DNA from: Lentzea nigeriaca
Lineage (GTDB): Bacteria > Actinomycetota > Actinomycetes > Mycobacteriales > Pseudonocardiaceae
Reading direction: 5' to 3'
DNA length: 64,000 nt
NCBI RefSeq assembly: GCF_016907955.1
Contig: NZ_JAFBCX010000002.1
Location: 558,001-622,000 of the forward strand
The notes under the pieces are model-generated. The model saw only the letters and a program-made list of their open reading frames with translations, searched no databases and was not told the origin of the DNA. Positions 16,384 to 25,144 of this stretch are shown in pieces. A program made the translations under genes and the position numbers. Position 1 is the stretch's first letter. Each line of letters begins with the position of its first letter.

Positions 16384-19300
16384 CTAGCTGGGTTCGAAGA
16401 CCACGTCCACCCAGTAGTTGGCGTTCGCGTAGGTGTTCGAGGGGAACCCGGACCCGTAGGCGAACACGCCGTTCTGCTCCGCTGGGGCGACCAGCATCGG
16501 TGAGGTGACCGGACCGGCCGCGAAGTACCCGAGGTTCACGGCGTAGTGGCCCGTGGTGGTCGTGTAGGACGCGATGTAGGTCTGGCCCGCGCTGATGGCC
16601 ACCGGCTGCGCGAAGGTCAAGGTCTGCCACCCGGTCGCGGTCTCGTCGGTGAACGTGCCGGTCGCGAGACGCTGGCCGGAGGAGTTCCACAGCGACCCGG
16701 TGTGGGTGCCGGTGTTGCCCGCGCCCTTGTAGAACCGGACGCCGGTGATCTGACCGGAACGCGTCGGCGAGAACCTGATGCCGAGCTCGTAGGCGTTGCC
16801 GTCGTCCGCGGACGTCTTGGCGGGCACGGTCGCCGTGCTGAACATCGAGCACGGGCAGGTCGGCGTTGCCGTGGTGGTGAAGTCCCAGTCCAGCGCTGGG
16901 TCGCCGGTCGCGTCGCCCAGGTCCAGGTGCGCCCGGTAGCGCGTAGCCGGTGCGAGCGGACCGGCCGGTTGCCAGGTGACGGTCTTCCGGTCGGCCGACA
17001 GCGACACCGTGCCGGTCAGCCGGTCGCCCCTGGGGTCGGTCAGCCAGATCTGGGCGGAGTCGGCGGAGACCGGCCCGCTGAACGTCGCCGTCAGCGGCGC
17101 CGCCAGGCCTGCGTTCGTCGCGTCGGCTGCCGGTGAGCGGTTCGTCAGCGTCGGCGCCGGCGGTGGGGCTTCGCCGTCCCCGTCGGTGGCGCCGCGGTAG
17201 ATGACGTCGACCCAGTAGTTCGTGGCGTTGTACGACGAGTTCGGGAACCCGCCGCCGCTGCCGTAGCGGTAGACGCCGTTGCCTCCGTCCGTGCCGTTCG
17301 CCAAGGCGTACAACGACTTGTAGCCCGCGCCCTGGCCGTTGAAGTAGCCGGAGCTGACCGAGTACCTGCCGTTCGGGGCGTAGTACGACACGACGTACGT
17401 GGTGTTCGGCTGCACGGCGACCGGCGAGGTGAACACCAGCTTCTGCCAGCCGGACGAGGTCTCCGCGGTGAACGTGCCGGTCGCGAGCGGCTGACCGGTC
17501 GAGGACCACAGGGTTCCGGTGTGGGTGCCGGTGTTGCCCACGCCCTTGTAGAACCGGACGCCGTGGACCTGGCCGCCGGTGTCGAAGCGGACCTTGGTGC
17601 CGACCTCGACCGGGTTGGTGTCACCGGAGTCCGCGGTGGCCGGTGCGGTGAAGTCGTCCCAGACGGTGCACGGGCACGCCGCCGGACGCGGCGAACCGGT
17701 GGTGAACTTCCACGTGGCCGCCGCGGACAGGTTGCCGGCGGCGTCCGCGGCTCGCACCGACGCGCTGTAGGTCGTCGCCGCGGCCAACGGAGCCGCCGGT
17801 GTGAACGTGACCGTCCGCGCGTCCGCGGTCAACGAGGTCGTGCCGGAGACCGCACCGTTCGGACCGGTGACGGTGAACTGCACGGAGTTCGGCGTCACCG
17901 CCTCGTCGAACGTGCCCGAGACCGTCGTGGTCAGTGCGACCGAACCGGCGTCCGGGAGGGGCGAACTGGTCGTCCTGACCGGTGCGCGGGTGTCCGAGCC
18001 GGGATCCGGCGCCCACACCACGTCGACCCAGTAGTTGGTCTGGTTGAACGAGTTGTTCGGGAACCCGGTGCCGTAGCGGAAGACCCCGTTCGGTCCGTCC
18101 ACATCGGACGCCAGGCCGGTCAGCGGTTCCAGCTGCTTGTTCCTGCGGAAGAAGTACTCGGAGTCGTAGGAGAACCGTCCGGTCGGGGTGAAGTACGAGA
18201 CGACGTAGGTGGTGTTCGCCCGCACCGCCACCGGGGCCGCGAACAGCAGGGTCTGCCAGCCGTTCGCCGTCTCGCCGGTGAACGTGCCGGTGGCCAGCTG
18301 CTCACCGCTGCTCGACCAGAGCGAACCGGTGTGCGTCCCGGTGTTGCCGTCGCCCTTGTGGAACCTCACTCCCCGCACGTAGCCGGAAGTGGTGGCGCGG
18401 AACTTCATGCCGAGTTCCACCGCGGCGCTGTCGGCCGCCGAGGCGACCGCCGGTGTGTCGGCGGAGCCGAAGACACCGCACGGACACACTCGCGAGGCCA
18501 CGCCGGGGTCCGCGCCGATCGGTGCGGAGAGGTTGGCCGAGTCGTCGACGGCGCGGACCCGCAGGCGTGCCGTGCCCGACTGCGCGGGCGTGTAGGTGTA
18601 GCTCCAGGTCGTCTGCCCGGCCTGCCACGTCGCCGGGTGCCAGCGGGTTCCGCCGTCGGTGGACACCTCGACCCCCGCGACCTGGCCTGCGGCGTCGGTC
18701 ACCGTGCCGGAGAACGTGTACGGCTGGCCGACGGTGGACTGCCCGGGCACCGAGGTCATCGACACGCCGGGCGGCGCGGTGTCGGTGCTCGGGGTCGCCG
18801 CGGTCAGGCCCGGCTGCAGCGAGGCGGCGACAACGCCCATGTCCGCCAGGAAGTTGACGGTGGCCTGCTTCATCCGGACGTCGGACGTGGGCGTGGTGGT
18901 GCGGTACGCGTGCTCGTCGTCGACGCCCCATGCCCACTGCACCGTCCCGGCGGCGAACACGAGCGATCCACCGGGGTGCCGGTAGTAGGTGATCGCGTGC
19001 GTCTTGACCCCGGAGCCGTACTCGTCGCCGTGGTTCTTCAGCACGTAGTAGCCCTGCATGTCGACCGTCGTGCGCGAGAGCTGCGCGACGCCCGCGGGCT
19101 GGAAACCGTTGTCCTCCACGCTGTTCCACTCGTAGCCGAGCGTGCCGGGCTTGAAGGAGTACGTGGCACCGGACGCCAGCGACTGCAGGTCGGTGTGGCG
19201 CCAGAGCCGCATCTTCCCGTACGCGGCCGGCACCTGCAGCGCGTCGTCGCGGCGGCCGTTGACGGTGAAGAGGTTGCCCAGCAAGGCGTTCTCGGGGCGG

Positions 19301-20376
19301 CCGCCGTCCTGCGGCGGGCTGTACCGCGGGTCGCGCCACGTGCCGGTCCAGTCGCTCAGCCCGTCGCTCTGGGTGCCCTTGGTCTCCTTGAAGCAGGCGA
19401 TCGTGCGCCAGTCGGTCCGGGAGGAGTCGATGCTGGGTTCCCAGCGGGTCTTCCAGAAGAACTCGTTGCCGGTGAGGAACGCCATGTGCACACCGGCGTC
19501 ACGGGCGGCTTCCACGTTGGCGCGCTGTTCGTTCGACCAGTACTCGGGGTGCCCGACCGGCATGAACACCCGGTGGTTCTTGATGAGCTGACCTCGGCGC
19601 GCCGTGTCGGCGTCGGTCGTGTAGCTCACGTCGTAGCCGTTCGCCTCCAGGAAGCGCAGCATGGGGTACTCGGCGTTGAAGACGAAGTTCTCCTCGCCGC
19701 CACCGCCGGTGATCGGGCGGTTGTAGCTCACCTTGTACGCCGAACCGCCCTGTCCGGGACCGTCACCGAAGTACAGGCTGTTGCCGCCGTAACGGTTGTA
19801 GGCCACCCACGTCGCGTCGGCGGTCTGGAAGAGGATCTTGGAACGGGAAGCGTCGTCCCGCACGACGAACACGATCTCGTTCTGGGCGCCGGTGTCGGGG
19901 CGCCGGACACGGGCGTAGTAGATGCCGGAGACCGCGTCGGACGGCACGTCCCAGCTCAACGAGACCGCCCAGTTGCCGCAGTCGATGAGCGCGGTCGGCG
20001 TGTCCCGCAGGCAGGACGGCTGGGTCTGGGGCGTGTCGCGGCCGATCTGACCGACCCGCCGGGCACCGAGGCCGCCGTACCAGCCGAGCCGGTAGATGTC
20101 GATCGTGTAGGCGGGCGCGGAGGTCAGGACCTTGAAGTCGACGCGACCGCCCGGTGTGGTGCTGATGTCGGTGGTGAAGCCGACGATCGAGTTGTCCCGC
20201 GAGGGCACCAGCCAGCCGGACGTACCGGGTTTGGTGTTCTCGCACAGGACCGCGTTGGTCACCGGTGCGTCGCACGGAGCCGCGCCGGCGGCGGGTGCGG
20301 AGGCGATGACGAACGGCAGGACCACGCCCGCACCGAGCGCGAAGGACAACATCGTGCGGGAAAGACGTCTCAGCAC
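16384..20376 (-). CDS. secreted N,N-dimethylformamidase-like protein with three DUF4082 modules
   Basis: A 1330-residue exported protein. A signal peptide (LRRLSRTMLSFALGAGVVLPFVIASAPAAGAAP) is followed by a region of about 450 residues that resembles the large subunit of N,N-dimethylformamidase, with features such as YDVSYTTDADT, FMPVGHPEYW and TGNEFFWKTRWEPS. Then come an Ig-like segment, a first DUF4082 module (about 630-790), a Big-type domain, a second DUF4082 (about 900-1060), another Big-type domain, and a third DUF4082 at the very end. Each DUF4082 opens with CPC and closes with TNYWVDV or NANYWVDV. Modules probably bind carbohydrate or cell surfaces; the catalytic role is inferred from the family only. 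GTG 20376 is chosen because it places the signal peptide at the N-terminus; ATG at 20472 or 20436 would add a non-signal extension. Confidence 0.82.
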   Translation of the reverse strand: MLRRLSRTMLSFALGAGVVLPFVIASAPAAGAAPCDAPVTNAVLCENTKPGTSGWLVPSRDNSIVGFTTDISTTPGGRVDFKVLTSAPAYTIDIYRLGWYGGLGARRVGQIGRDTPQTQPSCLRDTPTALIDCGNWAVSLSWDVPSDAVSGIYYARVRRPDTGAQNEIVFVVRDDASRSKILFQTADATWVAYNRYGGNSLYFGDGPGQGGSAYKVSYNRPITGGGGEENFVFNAEYPMLRFLEANGYDVSYTTDADTARRGQLIKNHRVFMPVGHPEYWSNEQRANVEAARDAGVHMAFLTGNEFFWKTRWEPSIDSSRTDWRTIACFKETKGTQSDGLSDWTGTWRDPRYSPPQDGGRPENALLGNLFTVNGRRDDALQVPAAYGKMRLWRHTDLQSLASGATYSFKPGTLGYEWNSVEDNGFQPAGVAQLSRTTVDMQGYYVLKNHGDEYGSGVKTHAITYYRHPGGSLVFAAGTVQWAWGVDDEHAYRTTTPTSDVRMKQATVNFLADMGVVAASLQPGLTAATPSTDTAPPGVSMTSVPGQSTVGQPYTFSGTVTDAAGQVAGVEVSTDGGTRWHPATWQAGQTTWSYTYTPAQSGTARLRVRAVDDSANLSAPIGADPGVASRVCPCGVFGSADTPAVASAADSAAVELGMKFRATTSGYVRGVRFHKGDGNTGTHTGSLWSSSGEQLATGTFTGETANGWQTLLFAAPVAVRANTTYVVSYFTPTGRFSYDSEYFFRRNKQLEPLTGLASDVDGPNGVFRYGTGFPNNSFNQTNYWVDVVWAPDPGSDTRAPVRTTSSPLPDAGSVALTTTVSGTFDEAVTPNSVQFTVTGPNGAVSGTTSLTADARTVTFTPAAPLAAATTYSASVRAADAAGNLSAAATWKFTTGSPRPAACPCTVWDDFTAPATADSGDTNPVEVGTKVRFDTGGQVHGVRFYKGVGNTGTHTGTLWSSTGQPLATGTFTAETSSGWQKLVFTSPVAVQPNTTYVVSYYAPNGRYSVSSGYFNGQGAGYKSLYALANGTDGGNGVYRYGSGGGFPNSSYNATNYWVDVIYRGATDGDGEAPPPAPTLTNRSPAADATNAGLAAPLTATFSGPVSADSAQIWLTDPRGDRLTGTVSLSADRKTVTWQPAGPLAPATRYRAHLDLGDATGDPALDWDFTTTATPTCPCSMFSTATVPAKTSADDGNAYELGIRFSPTRSGQITGVRFYKGAGNTGTHTGSLWNSSGQRLATGTFTDETATGWQTLTFAQPVAISAGQTYIASYTTTTGHYAVNLGYFAAGPVTSPMLVAPAEQNGVFAYGSGFPSNTYANANYWVDVVFEPS

Positions 20377-20533
20377 AGTGCGGACCCTAGTGGTCGTTCT
20401 CCACGGGAGCCCCGACGTGCTCGCGTTCCCACTCATGCTTCGGTCTACGAAGCGAGGCGACCCGCGGCTCACGCCGGGCGCAGGGCATTACCCGAACGTT
20501 ATCCGCTGAAAGCCGTTCGTCGAACGGGAAACC

Positions 20534-20725
20534 TCCGCAGCGACCTCGGCGCGTGAGGTCGCTGCGGAAGCGGTGGGACCTTTCCGAAGGGGAGCGCCGC
20601 CGCCGATCAGCTCCCCCTCGGAAAGGGCTTGGGCCACTGCCCGGGACGCCGCCGCCGATCTGCCCCGAGCAGTGGGGTTGGGACCGTCTCAGGGGGCGCC
20701 GCCGCCGATCTACCCCCTGAGACGG
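20534..20725 (-). repeat. array of four terminator-like hairpins, three with the same loop
   Basis: Four stems follow each other in the 358-base gap between the secreted-protein start and the sugar-kinase stop. A: 20534-20547 with 20555-20568, 14 perfect pairs. B: 20579-20595 with 20610-20626, 16 of 17 pairs. C: 20634-20645 with 20664-20675, 11 of 12 pairs. D: 20684-20696 with 20713-20725, 13 perfect pairs. The loops of B, C and D all contain GCCGCCGCCGATC (at 20596, 20648 and 20698), although their stems have different sequences. D starts only nine bases past the kinase stop codon, so the array is the 3' end of the sugar operon transcript. Tandem terminators are the simplest role. Confidence 0.8.
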
Positions 20726-20734
20726 GGCTTCACA

Positions 20735-21754
20735 TCACCCGCTGGCCGCCACGTCCAACGCGGACGCCGCAGCCGGCTGGTGATCGTCGTAGGCCGAGCG
20801 CAGCCTCAGCTCCGCGCCCGGCGAGGCACCGATGAAGTCGAGCCCGGCCAGTGCCGCGCCCACCACCGGGGGCACGTCGACCACCCGCACCTGGGCGAGC
20901 GGCGCGACCTCCAGCACCTTCTCGCGGACCGGGCCCACCACCACCTCGCCCGTGTTCGTCAGGACGCCGCCGCCGAGGATGACGTCGACCGGCTCGTCCA
21001 TCAGGTCGAGCTTGCGCATGGAGACGGTGGAGAGCAGCACGATCTCCTCCACCAGGCGGTCGATCTGGGCCAGGGCAACGGCATCGCCGCGGGCGGCGAC
21101 CTCGAAGACCAGCGGGCAGAGGGCGTGCGGGTCGAGCGCGATCTCCTCGAAGTGGATCTTCTCGACCACCGTGAGGATGGACGTTTCGCCGTAATGCTCC
21201 AGCAGAGCGGGCAGCAGCTCGGTGGGCTTGCCGCGGCCGTCCTCCGCACGGACCGCGTGCCACAGGGCGTCGTTGCCGAGCTGGCCCCCGCCGCCCCAGT
21301 CGCCGGAGATGGCACCCAGGGCCGGGAAGCGGTGGGTGCGGCCGTCGTGGGCCACGCCGACGGCGTTGATGCCGGCGCCGCACACCACGGCGACACCGAC
21401 GCCGGACGTGGTGCCGGCGCGCAGCAAGGCGAACGTGTCGTTGCCGACGAACGTCGTCGTGGACCAGCCTCGCTCGGAGATCGCGCGCGTCAGGTCCTCC
21501 TCCTCACGGGGCAGGTCGGCCCCGGCGAGGAAGGCGGCGGTGTGCGCGGCGATCGGCTCGTCGGGGGACAGTCCCGCCTGAGCCGCGGCCTCGCGTGCCA
21601 GTCCCTCGAACACGTCGAGTCCGCGCTTCATGCCGACGGTCTGCGGCGGGGCGCCGGGGCCGCGCACCTGCGCGAGCACCTTGCCGTCCGCGTCGACCAG
21701 CAGCACAGCGGTCTTGCTGTTCCCGCCGTCGATGGCGAGCACCCGGTCGGTCAT
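20735..21754 (-). CDS. BadF/NagK-type sugar kinase
   Basis: A 339-residue kinase of the BadF/BadG/N-acetylglucosamine kinase family (actin-like ATPase fold). The phosphate-1 motif is LAIDGGNSKTAVLLVD, the phosphate-2 region is VVCGAGINAVGV, followed by GAISGDWGGGGQLG, and the adenosine region is DVILGGGVL. It should phosphorylate an imported amino sugar or glucose-like sugar with ATP. The start is ATG 21754, five bases past the stop of the GH4 gene, so the two are translated together. As the last gene of the ROK-ABC-GH4 operon it can supply the phosphate that GH4 enzymes usually need on their substrate. Confidence 0.87.
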   Translation of the reverse strand: MTDRVLAIDGGNSKTAVLLVDADGKVLAQVRGPGAPPQTVGMKRGLDVFEGLAREAAAQAGLSPDEPIAAHTAAFLAGADLPREEEDLTRAISERGWSTTTFVGNDTFALLRAGTTSGVGVAVVCGAGINAVGVAHDGRTHRFPALGAISGDWGGGGQLGNDALWHAVRAEDGRGKPTELLPALLEHYGETSILTVVEKIHFEEIALDPHALCPLVFEVAARGDAVALAQIDRLVEEIVLLSTVSMRKLDLMDEPVDVILGGGVLTNTGEVVVGPVREKVLEVAPLAQVRVVDVPPVVGAALAGLDFIGASPGAELRLRSAYDDHQPAAASALDVAASG

Positions 21755-21759
21755 CGGTG

Positions 21760-23028
21760 TCAGGCTCCCTTCACCCACGGCAGCAGATCGCGGTTCTGCG
21801 CGATCAGCTCGTCGGCCAGCTGGTCCGCGATGGCGTGCTGGCCGATCAGCGGGTGGGCGAGCAGCGCGTTCGCCACGCGGTCCCGACCGCCGTGGATCGC
21901 CGCCTCCAGCGCCAGGTACTCGTACGCGGTCACGTGCGAGATCAGGCCGGAGATGGATGGCTCCACAGGACGGACCGGCAGCGGCACGCCACCAGAAGAA
22001 TCCACAGTGGACGAAACTTCGATCACGGCGTCGTCGGGCAGGAACGGGAGCGTGCCGTTGTTCCGCACGTTCACCACGTGCTTCTCGGCCTCGTTGCCGC
22101 CCGTCAGCGCGTGCACCAGCTGCACGGCCGCCTCGGAGTAGTACGCGCCGCCGCGCTGCGAGAGCTGGTCCGGCTTCGTCACGACCGACAGGTCGCCGTA
22201 GATGTCGAGCAGTTCCTTCTCGACCGCCGCGACGACCTCGGCACGCGGCGGTTCGGTCAGCTGCTTCTTCACGACGGCGTCGTGGTTGTAGAAGTAGTTC
22301 AGGTAGTACGACGGCACCATGTTCAGGCGCCGCATCAACGCGCCGTCGATGCCGATGTGCTCAGCGAGTCCCTCGACGTGGTCGGAGAGCAGCTCCGGCA
22401 GCCGGTCCACGCCGTCGACGTAGACGCCGCGCTCCCACGTGAGGTGGTTCAGGCCGACGTGCTCCAGCTCCACAGTGGACGGATCGACACCGAGCAGGCC
22501 GGAGGTCCAGCGCTGGAACGTGATCGCCACGTTGCACAGGCCGATCGCCTTGTGCCCGTGCTGCAGCAGCGCCCGCGTGACGATGCCGACCGGGTTCGTG
22601 AAGTTCACGATCCACGTGTCGGGCCCGGCGGTGCGCCGCACCCTGTCCGCGATGTCCAGGACCACCGGCACCGTCCGCAGGGCCTTGGCGAGGCCTCCGG
22701 CGCCGGTGGTCTCCTGGCCGACGCAACCGCAGGTCAGCGGAAACGTCTCGTCCGAAGCACGCGCCGCCTGGCCGCCGACGCGCAGCTGCAACAGCACCGC
22801 GGACGCGCCCTCGACGCCTTCTTCGAGCGACGTGGTGGTGCGCACCTTCGCCGGGTGGCCCGCGTGCTCCAGCAGGCGCTGGCTGAACGGGCCGACGATC
22901 GACAGGCGGTGCTCGTCCGGGTCGACGAGGACGATCTCGTCCACCGCCAGGCTGGTGCGACGGCCGGCGATGCCGTCGATCAGCTCAGGTGTGTAGGTGG
23001 ACCCGCCACCGACGACGGTGAGTTTCAT
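21760..23028 (-). CDS. GH4-family 6-phospho-beta-glucosidase
   Basis: A 422-residue glycosidase of family 4, which uses NAD and a divalent metal in a redox elimination mechanism. The NAD-binding motif is VVGGGSTYTPELI at the N-terminus. The metal-binding Cys is in IGLCNVAITFQR and the His in VGLNHLTWERG, matching the family CN(V/I) and NH patterns. TGAGGLAKALRTVPV is the nucleotide loop typical of 6-phospho-beta-glucosidases. GGAGG lies seven bases ahead of ATG 23028. The upstream neighbour is an ABC importer, not a PTS, so the phosphate on the substrate must come from the adjacent kinase, or this member works on free sugars. Confidence 0.9.
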   Translation of the reverse strand: MKLTVVGGGSTYTPELIDGIAGRRTSLAVDEIVLVDPDEHRLSIVGPFSQRLLEHAGHPAKVRTTTSLEEGVEGASAVLLQLRVGGQAARASDETFPLTCGCVGQETTGAGGLAKALRTVPVVLDIADRVRRTAGPDTWIVNFTNPVGIVTRALLQHGHKAIGLCNVAITFQRWTSGLLGVDPSTVELEHVGLNHLTWERGVYVDGVDRLPELLSDHVEGLAEHIGIDGALMRRLNMVPSYYLNYFYNHDAVVKKQLTEPPRAEVVAAVEKELLDIYGDLSVVTKPDQLSQRGGAYYSEAAVQLVHALTGGNEAEKHVVNVRNNGTLPFLPDDAVIEVSSTVDSSGGVPLPVRPVEPSISGLISHVTAYEYLALEAAIHGGRDRVANALLAHPLIGQHAIADQLADELIAQNRDLLPWVKGA

Positions 23029-23045
23029 CTGAAGTCCTCCGAGCA

Positions 23046-23070
23046 GATCCCGTCCGTCAGGGCGGGGATG
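23046..23070 (+). mobile_element. hairpin resembling an IS200/IS605 right end
   Basis: The sequence ATCCCGTCCGTCAGGGCGGGGAT forms a short stem and closely resembles the end hairpin (CCCGTCCTTCAGGGCGGGGA) commonly found at the right end of IS1341/IS605-type elements of actinomycetes. It lies upstream of a second, tnpB-derived end. Recognition is from memory of the family. Confidence 0.4.
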
Positions 23071-23138
23071 AATCGAACCTCTGCGGAACAGAGCGCTGAT
23101 CGCCGGTTCGCCGCCAAGGCGCCATGGCGTCCACGCCC

Positions 23139-23279
23139 GCCGGGCTGGCGGTGTCGGTCTGTGGAGCCGGTGTAAGACCTCAACGGAATCCTCCGAGCGG
23201 GCTTTCGGCGTCGAAACAGAAAGCCTGCGGCGTGAGCCGTAGGAGTTCTCTCGTGCGCGAGGGAGAAGTCAACCTTTGA
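23139..23279 (+). pseudogene. 3' relic of an IS200/IS605-family tnpB gene and right end
   Basis: Translating this stretch gives AGLAVSVCGAGVRPQRNPPS and then SASKQKACGVSR, ending at TGA 23279. This is the usual C-terminus of actinobacterial TnpB proteins (typically AAGLAVxxCGAGVRP, then S-A-x-KQ). Everything upstream of the Gly-Leu is lost, including the RuvC and zinc-finger regions, so no nuclease can be made. The tail is followed by the end hairpin CTCTCGTGCGCGAGGGAG and GTCAA, the usual right-end signature. The relic abuts the stop codon of the ABC permease gene and separates it from the GH4 gene. In intact elements this 3' region also encodes the guide omega RNA. Confidence 0.65.
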
Positions 23280-24162
23280 CTCCCGTGAACGTGATGCCCT
23301 TGACGAACGACTTCTGGGCGAAGACGAAGAGGACGACGGCCGGGATCATCGTCAGGAACGTCACCGCCATCGACGAGTTCCACTGGACGATGTGCATGCC
23401 CTTGAACGTCGCCAGCGCCAGTGACAACGTCCACTGGTCCTTCACTTCGCCGGTGTAGAGCAACGGGCCGAAGTAGTCGTTCCAGGTGAAGAGGAAGCAG
23501 AACAGCGCGGTGGCCGCGATGCCGGGCTTCGCCATCGGCACGATGATCCGGACCAGCGCCTGGAACTCCGAGCAGCCGTCCACCCTCGCCGCGTCCACAT
23601 AGGACTGCGGGATCGTGAGCATGAACTGGCGCAGCAGGAAGATGCTGAACGCGTCGAACAGGAAGTACGGCACGATCAACGGCCACAGCGTGCCCGTCAG
23701 GCCGAGCGAGGACCACGTGTCGTAAAGCGGCACGGCCACGACCTGGGGCGGCAGCATCATCGCGCCGATGACCAGCAGGAAGGCCAGGTTCCGGCCGCGC
23801 CACTGGAGTTTCGCGAGCGCGTAGGCCGCGGGGATCGACGAGATCAGCATGCCCGCGGTCGCGAGCAGCGAGTACGTGAGGCTGTTGATCAAGTATTGGA
23901 ACAGCGGTGCCTTGTCGAAGACCTCGACGAAGTTCTCCCAGTGCCACTCGCGCGGCCACAGGTCCGCGGTGAACGCCTGGTCGTCGGACATCACCGCGGT
24001 GAGGAAGACGAACACCACCGGCGTGGCGAACATCAGGCCGAGCGCGAGGCCGATCGCATGGGTGGCGACCCAGTTGAGGAAACCGCCGATGTCGCGCTTG
24101 CGGGGCGGCTGCTCCGGATCCGCGGTGACGTCGACCGGTGGTTTGGCCAGCGTGGCGGTCAT
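23269..24162 (-). CDS. ABC sugar transporter permease, MalG type
   Basis: A 297-residue inner-membrane permease with six helices. The EAA loop that docks the ATPase is visible as YVDAARVDGCSEFQALVRIIVPMAKPGI. The start is ATG 24162, overlapping the stop of the MalF-type gene by four bases. The C-terminus, FTGVKG, is normal for the family, so the tnpB relic inserted next to the stop codon did not truncate it. No ATPase gene is in the operon, as is usual for actinobacterial carbohydrate importers that share one MsiK-like ATPase encoded elsewhere. Confidence 0.92.
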   Translation of the reverse strand: MTATLAKPPVDVTADPEQPPRKRDIGGFLNWVATHAIGLALGLMFATPVVFVFLTAVMSDDQAFTADLWPREWHWENFVEVFDKAPLFQYLINSLTYSLLATAGMLISSIPAAYALAKLQWRGRNLAFLLVIGAMMLPPQVVAVPLYDTWSSLGLTGTLWPLIVPYFLFDAFSIFLLRQFMLTIPQSYVDAARVDGCSEFQALVRIIVPMAKPGIAATALFCFLFTWNDYFGPLLYTGEVKDQWTLSLALATFKGMHIVQWNSSMAVTFLTMIPAVVLFVFAQKSFVKGITFTGVKG

Positions 24163-25133
24163 GCTCCCGGACCTCCTTCCTCGGCGGTGGAGTTCTTGCG
24201 CATCCGCTGCACCAGCACGATGGTCACGGCGAACGAGATGATGAACAGGACCGTGGCCATCGCGGCCGCGTAGCCCATGTCGAAGTAGCGGAAGCCTTGC
24301 GTGTACAGGTAAACCGGGAACGTCAGCGTGGAGTTGTCCGGGAAACCGAGATATTTGGTCGATCCCGTCGCGTCCGCCGCACCCGAGCCGGCCGACCCCG
24401 CGACCACCGCCTGCGTGAAGAGCTGCAACGCGAGGATCACCGAGTTCACGATGCCGAAGAGCAGCACGGGCGAGATCGTCGGCAGCGTGACGTGCCACCA
24501 CCGCCGGATCGGGCCCGCGCCGTCGAGCTCGGCTGCCTCGTACTGCTCCTGCGGCACGTCGAGGATCGCGGCCAGAATGATGATCATCAGGTCACCGGAG
24601 ATCCACAGCATGATCGCCGTGATGCCGGGCTTGGCCCACGCCGGGTCCGAGAACCACAGCGGCGAGTCGATCCCGAAGACGCCGAGCAGGTTGTCCACCG
24701 GGCCGCCGTTGGGGCGCAACACCATGAAGAACACCAGTGTCGCGGCCACCGGCGGCGCCAGCGAGGGCAGGTAGCAGAGCGTGCGGATCAACCCCACGCC
24801 CGACTTCAGACGAGCGATGACCGATGCCACGCCCAGCGCGAACACCGTCCGCGCGATCGTGAGCACCACGACGAACCACAGCGTGTTCGTGATCGCCTTG
24901 ATGAGCAGGGGATCCTTGAACATGTACGTGTAGTTGTCGAGGCCGTTGAACTCCGGCGCGTTGATCAGGTCGTACTTCGTGAACGAGAAGACGACCGTGG
25001 CGATCAGCGGATAACCGAAGAACAGGACGAAGCCGATGATGGCCGGGGCCATGAACCCGAGCACGGTGAGACGGTGGCGGGCACGTGCCCGCCCCCTGCC
25101 GGGGGCGGGACGGGCGCCGAGCGTGGCGGTCAT
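24159..25133 (-). CDS. ABC sugar transporter permease, MalF type
   Basis: A 324-residue membrane protein, the partner of the MalG-type permease. It has six hydrophobic segments and the EAA motif EQYEAAELDGAGPIRRWWHVTLPTISP. The N-terminus is Arg-rich and cytoplasmic. It starts 11 bases past the binding-protein stop and shares ATGA with the next gene. Together with the lipoprotein it should import an oligosaccharide or amino sugar; the nearby GH4 and kinase suggest a beta-linked glucoside or chitobiose-like substrate. Confidence 0.92.
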   Translation of the reverse strand: MTATLGARPAPGRGRARARHRLTVLGFMAPAIIGFVLFFGYPLIATVVFSFTKYDLINAPEFNGLDNYTYMFKDPLLIKAITNTLWFVVVLTIARTVFALGVASVIARLKSGVGLIRTLCYLPSLAPPVAATLVFFMVLRPNGGPVDNLLGVFGIDSPLWFSDPAWAKPGITAIMLWISGDLMIIILAAILDVPQEQYEAAELDGAGPIRRWWHVTLPTISPVLLFGIVNSVILALQLFTQAVVAGSAGSGAADATGSTKYLGFPDNSTLTFPVYLYTQGFRYFDMGYAAAMATVLFIISFAVTIVLVQRMRKNSTAEEGGPGA

Positions 25134-25144
25134 CCTGCGAATCC

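Noticed and set aside
17521-20556. A 1011-codon plus-strand frame opposite the DUF4082 protein
   Set aside because: Antisense frame with Arg/Gly/Val-rich composition; the minus-strand frame has signal peptide and repeated domains.
20596-20710. CRISPR-like reading of the three loop repeats
   Set aside because: Repeat unit is only 13 bases, the intervals are themselves hairpin stems, only three copies exist and no cas gene is near.
21595-23175. A 526-codon open plus-strand frame opposite the GH4 gene
   Set aside because: It is the antisense of the GH4 coding region; amino-acid content is dominated by Arg, His, Val and Gln as usual for antisense frames in GC-rich DNA, and the GH4 frame has all family motifs.
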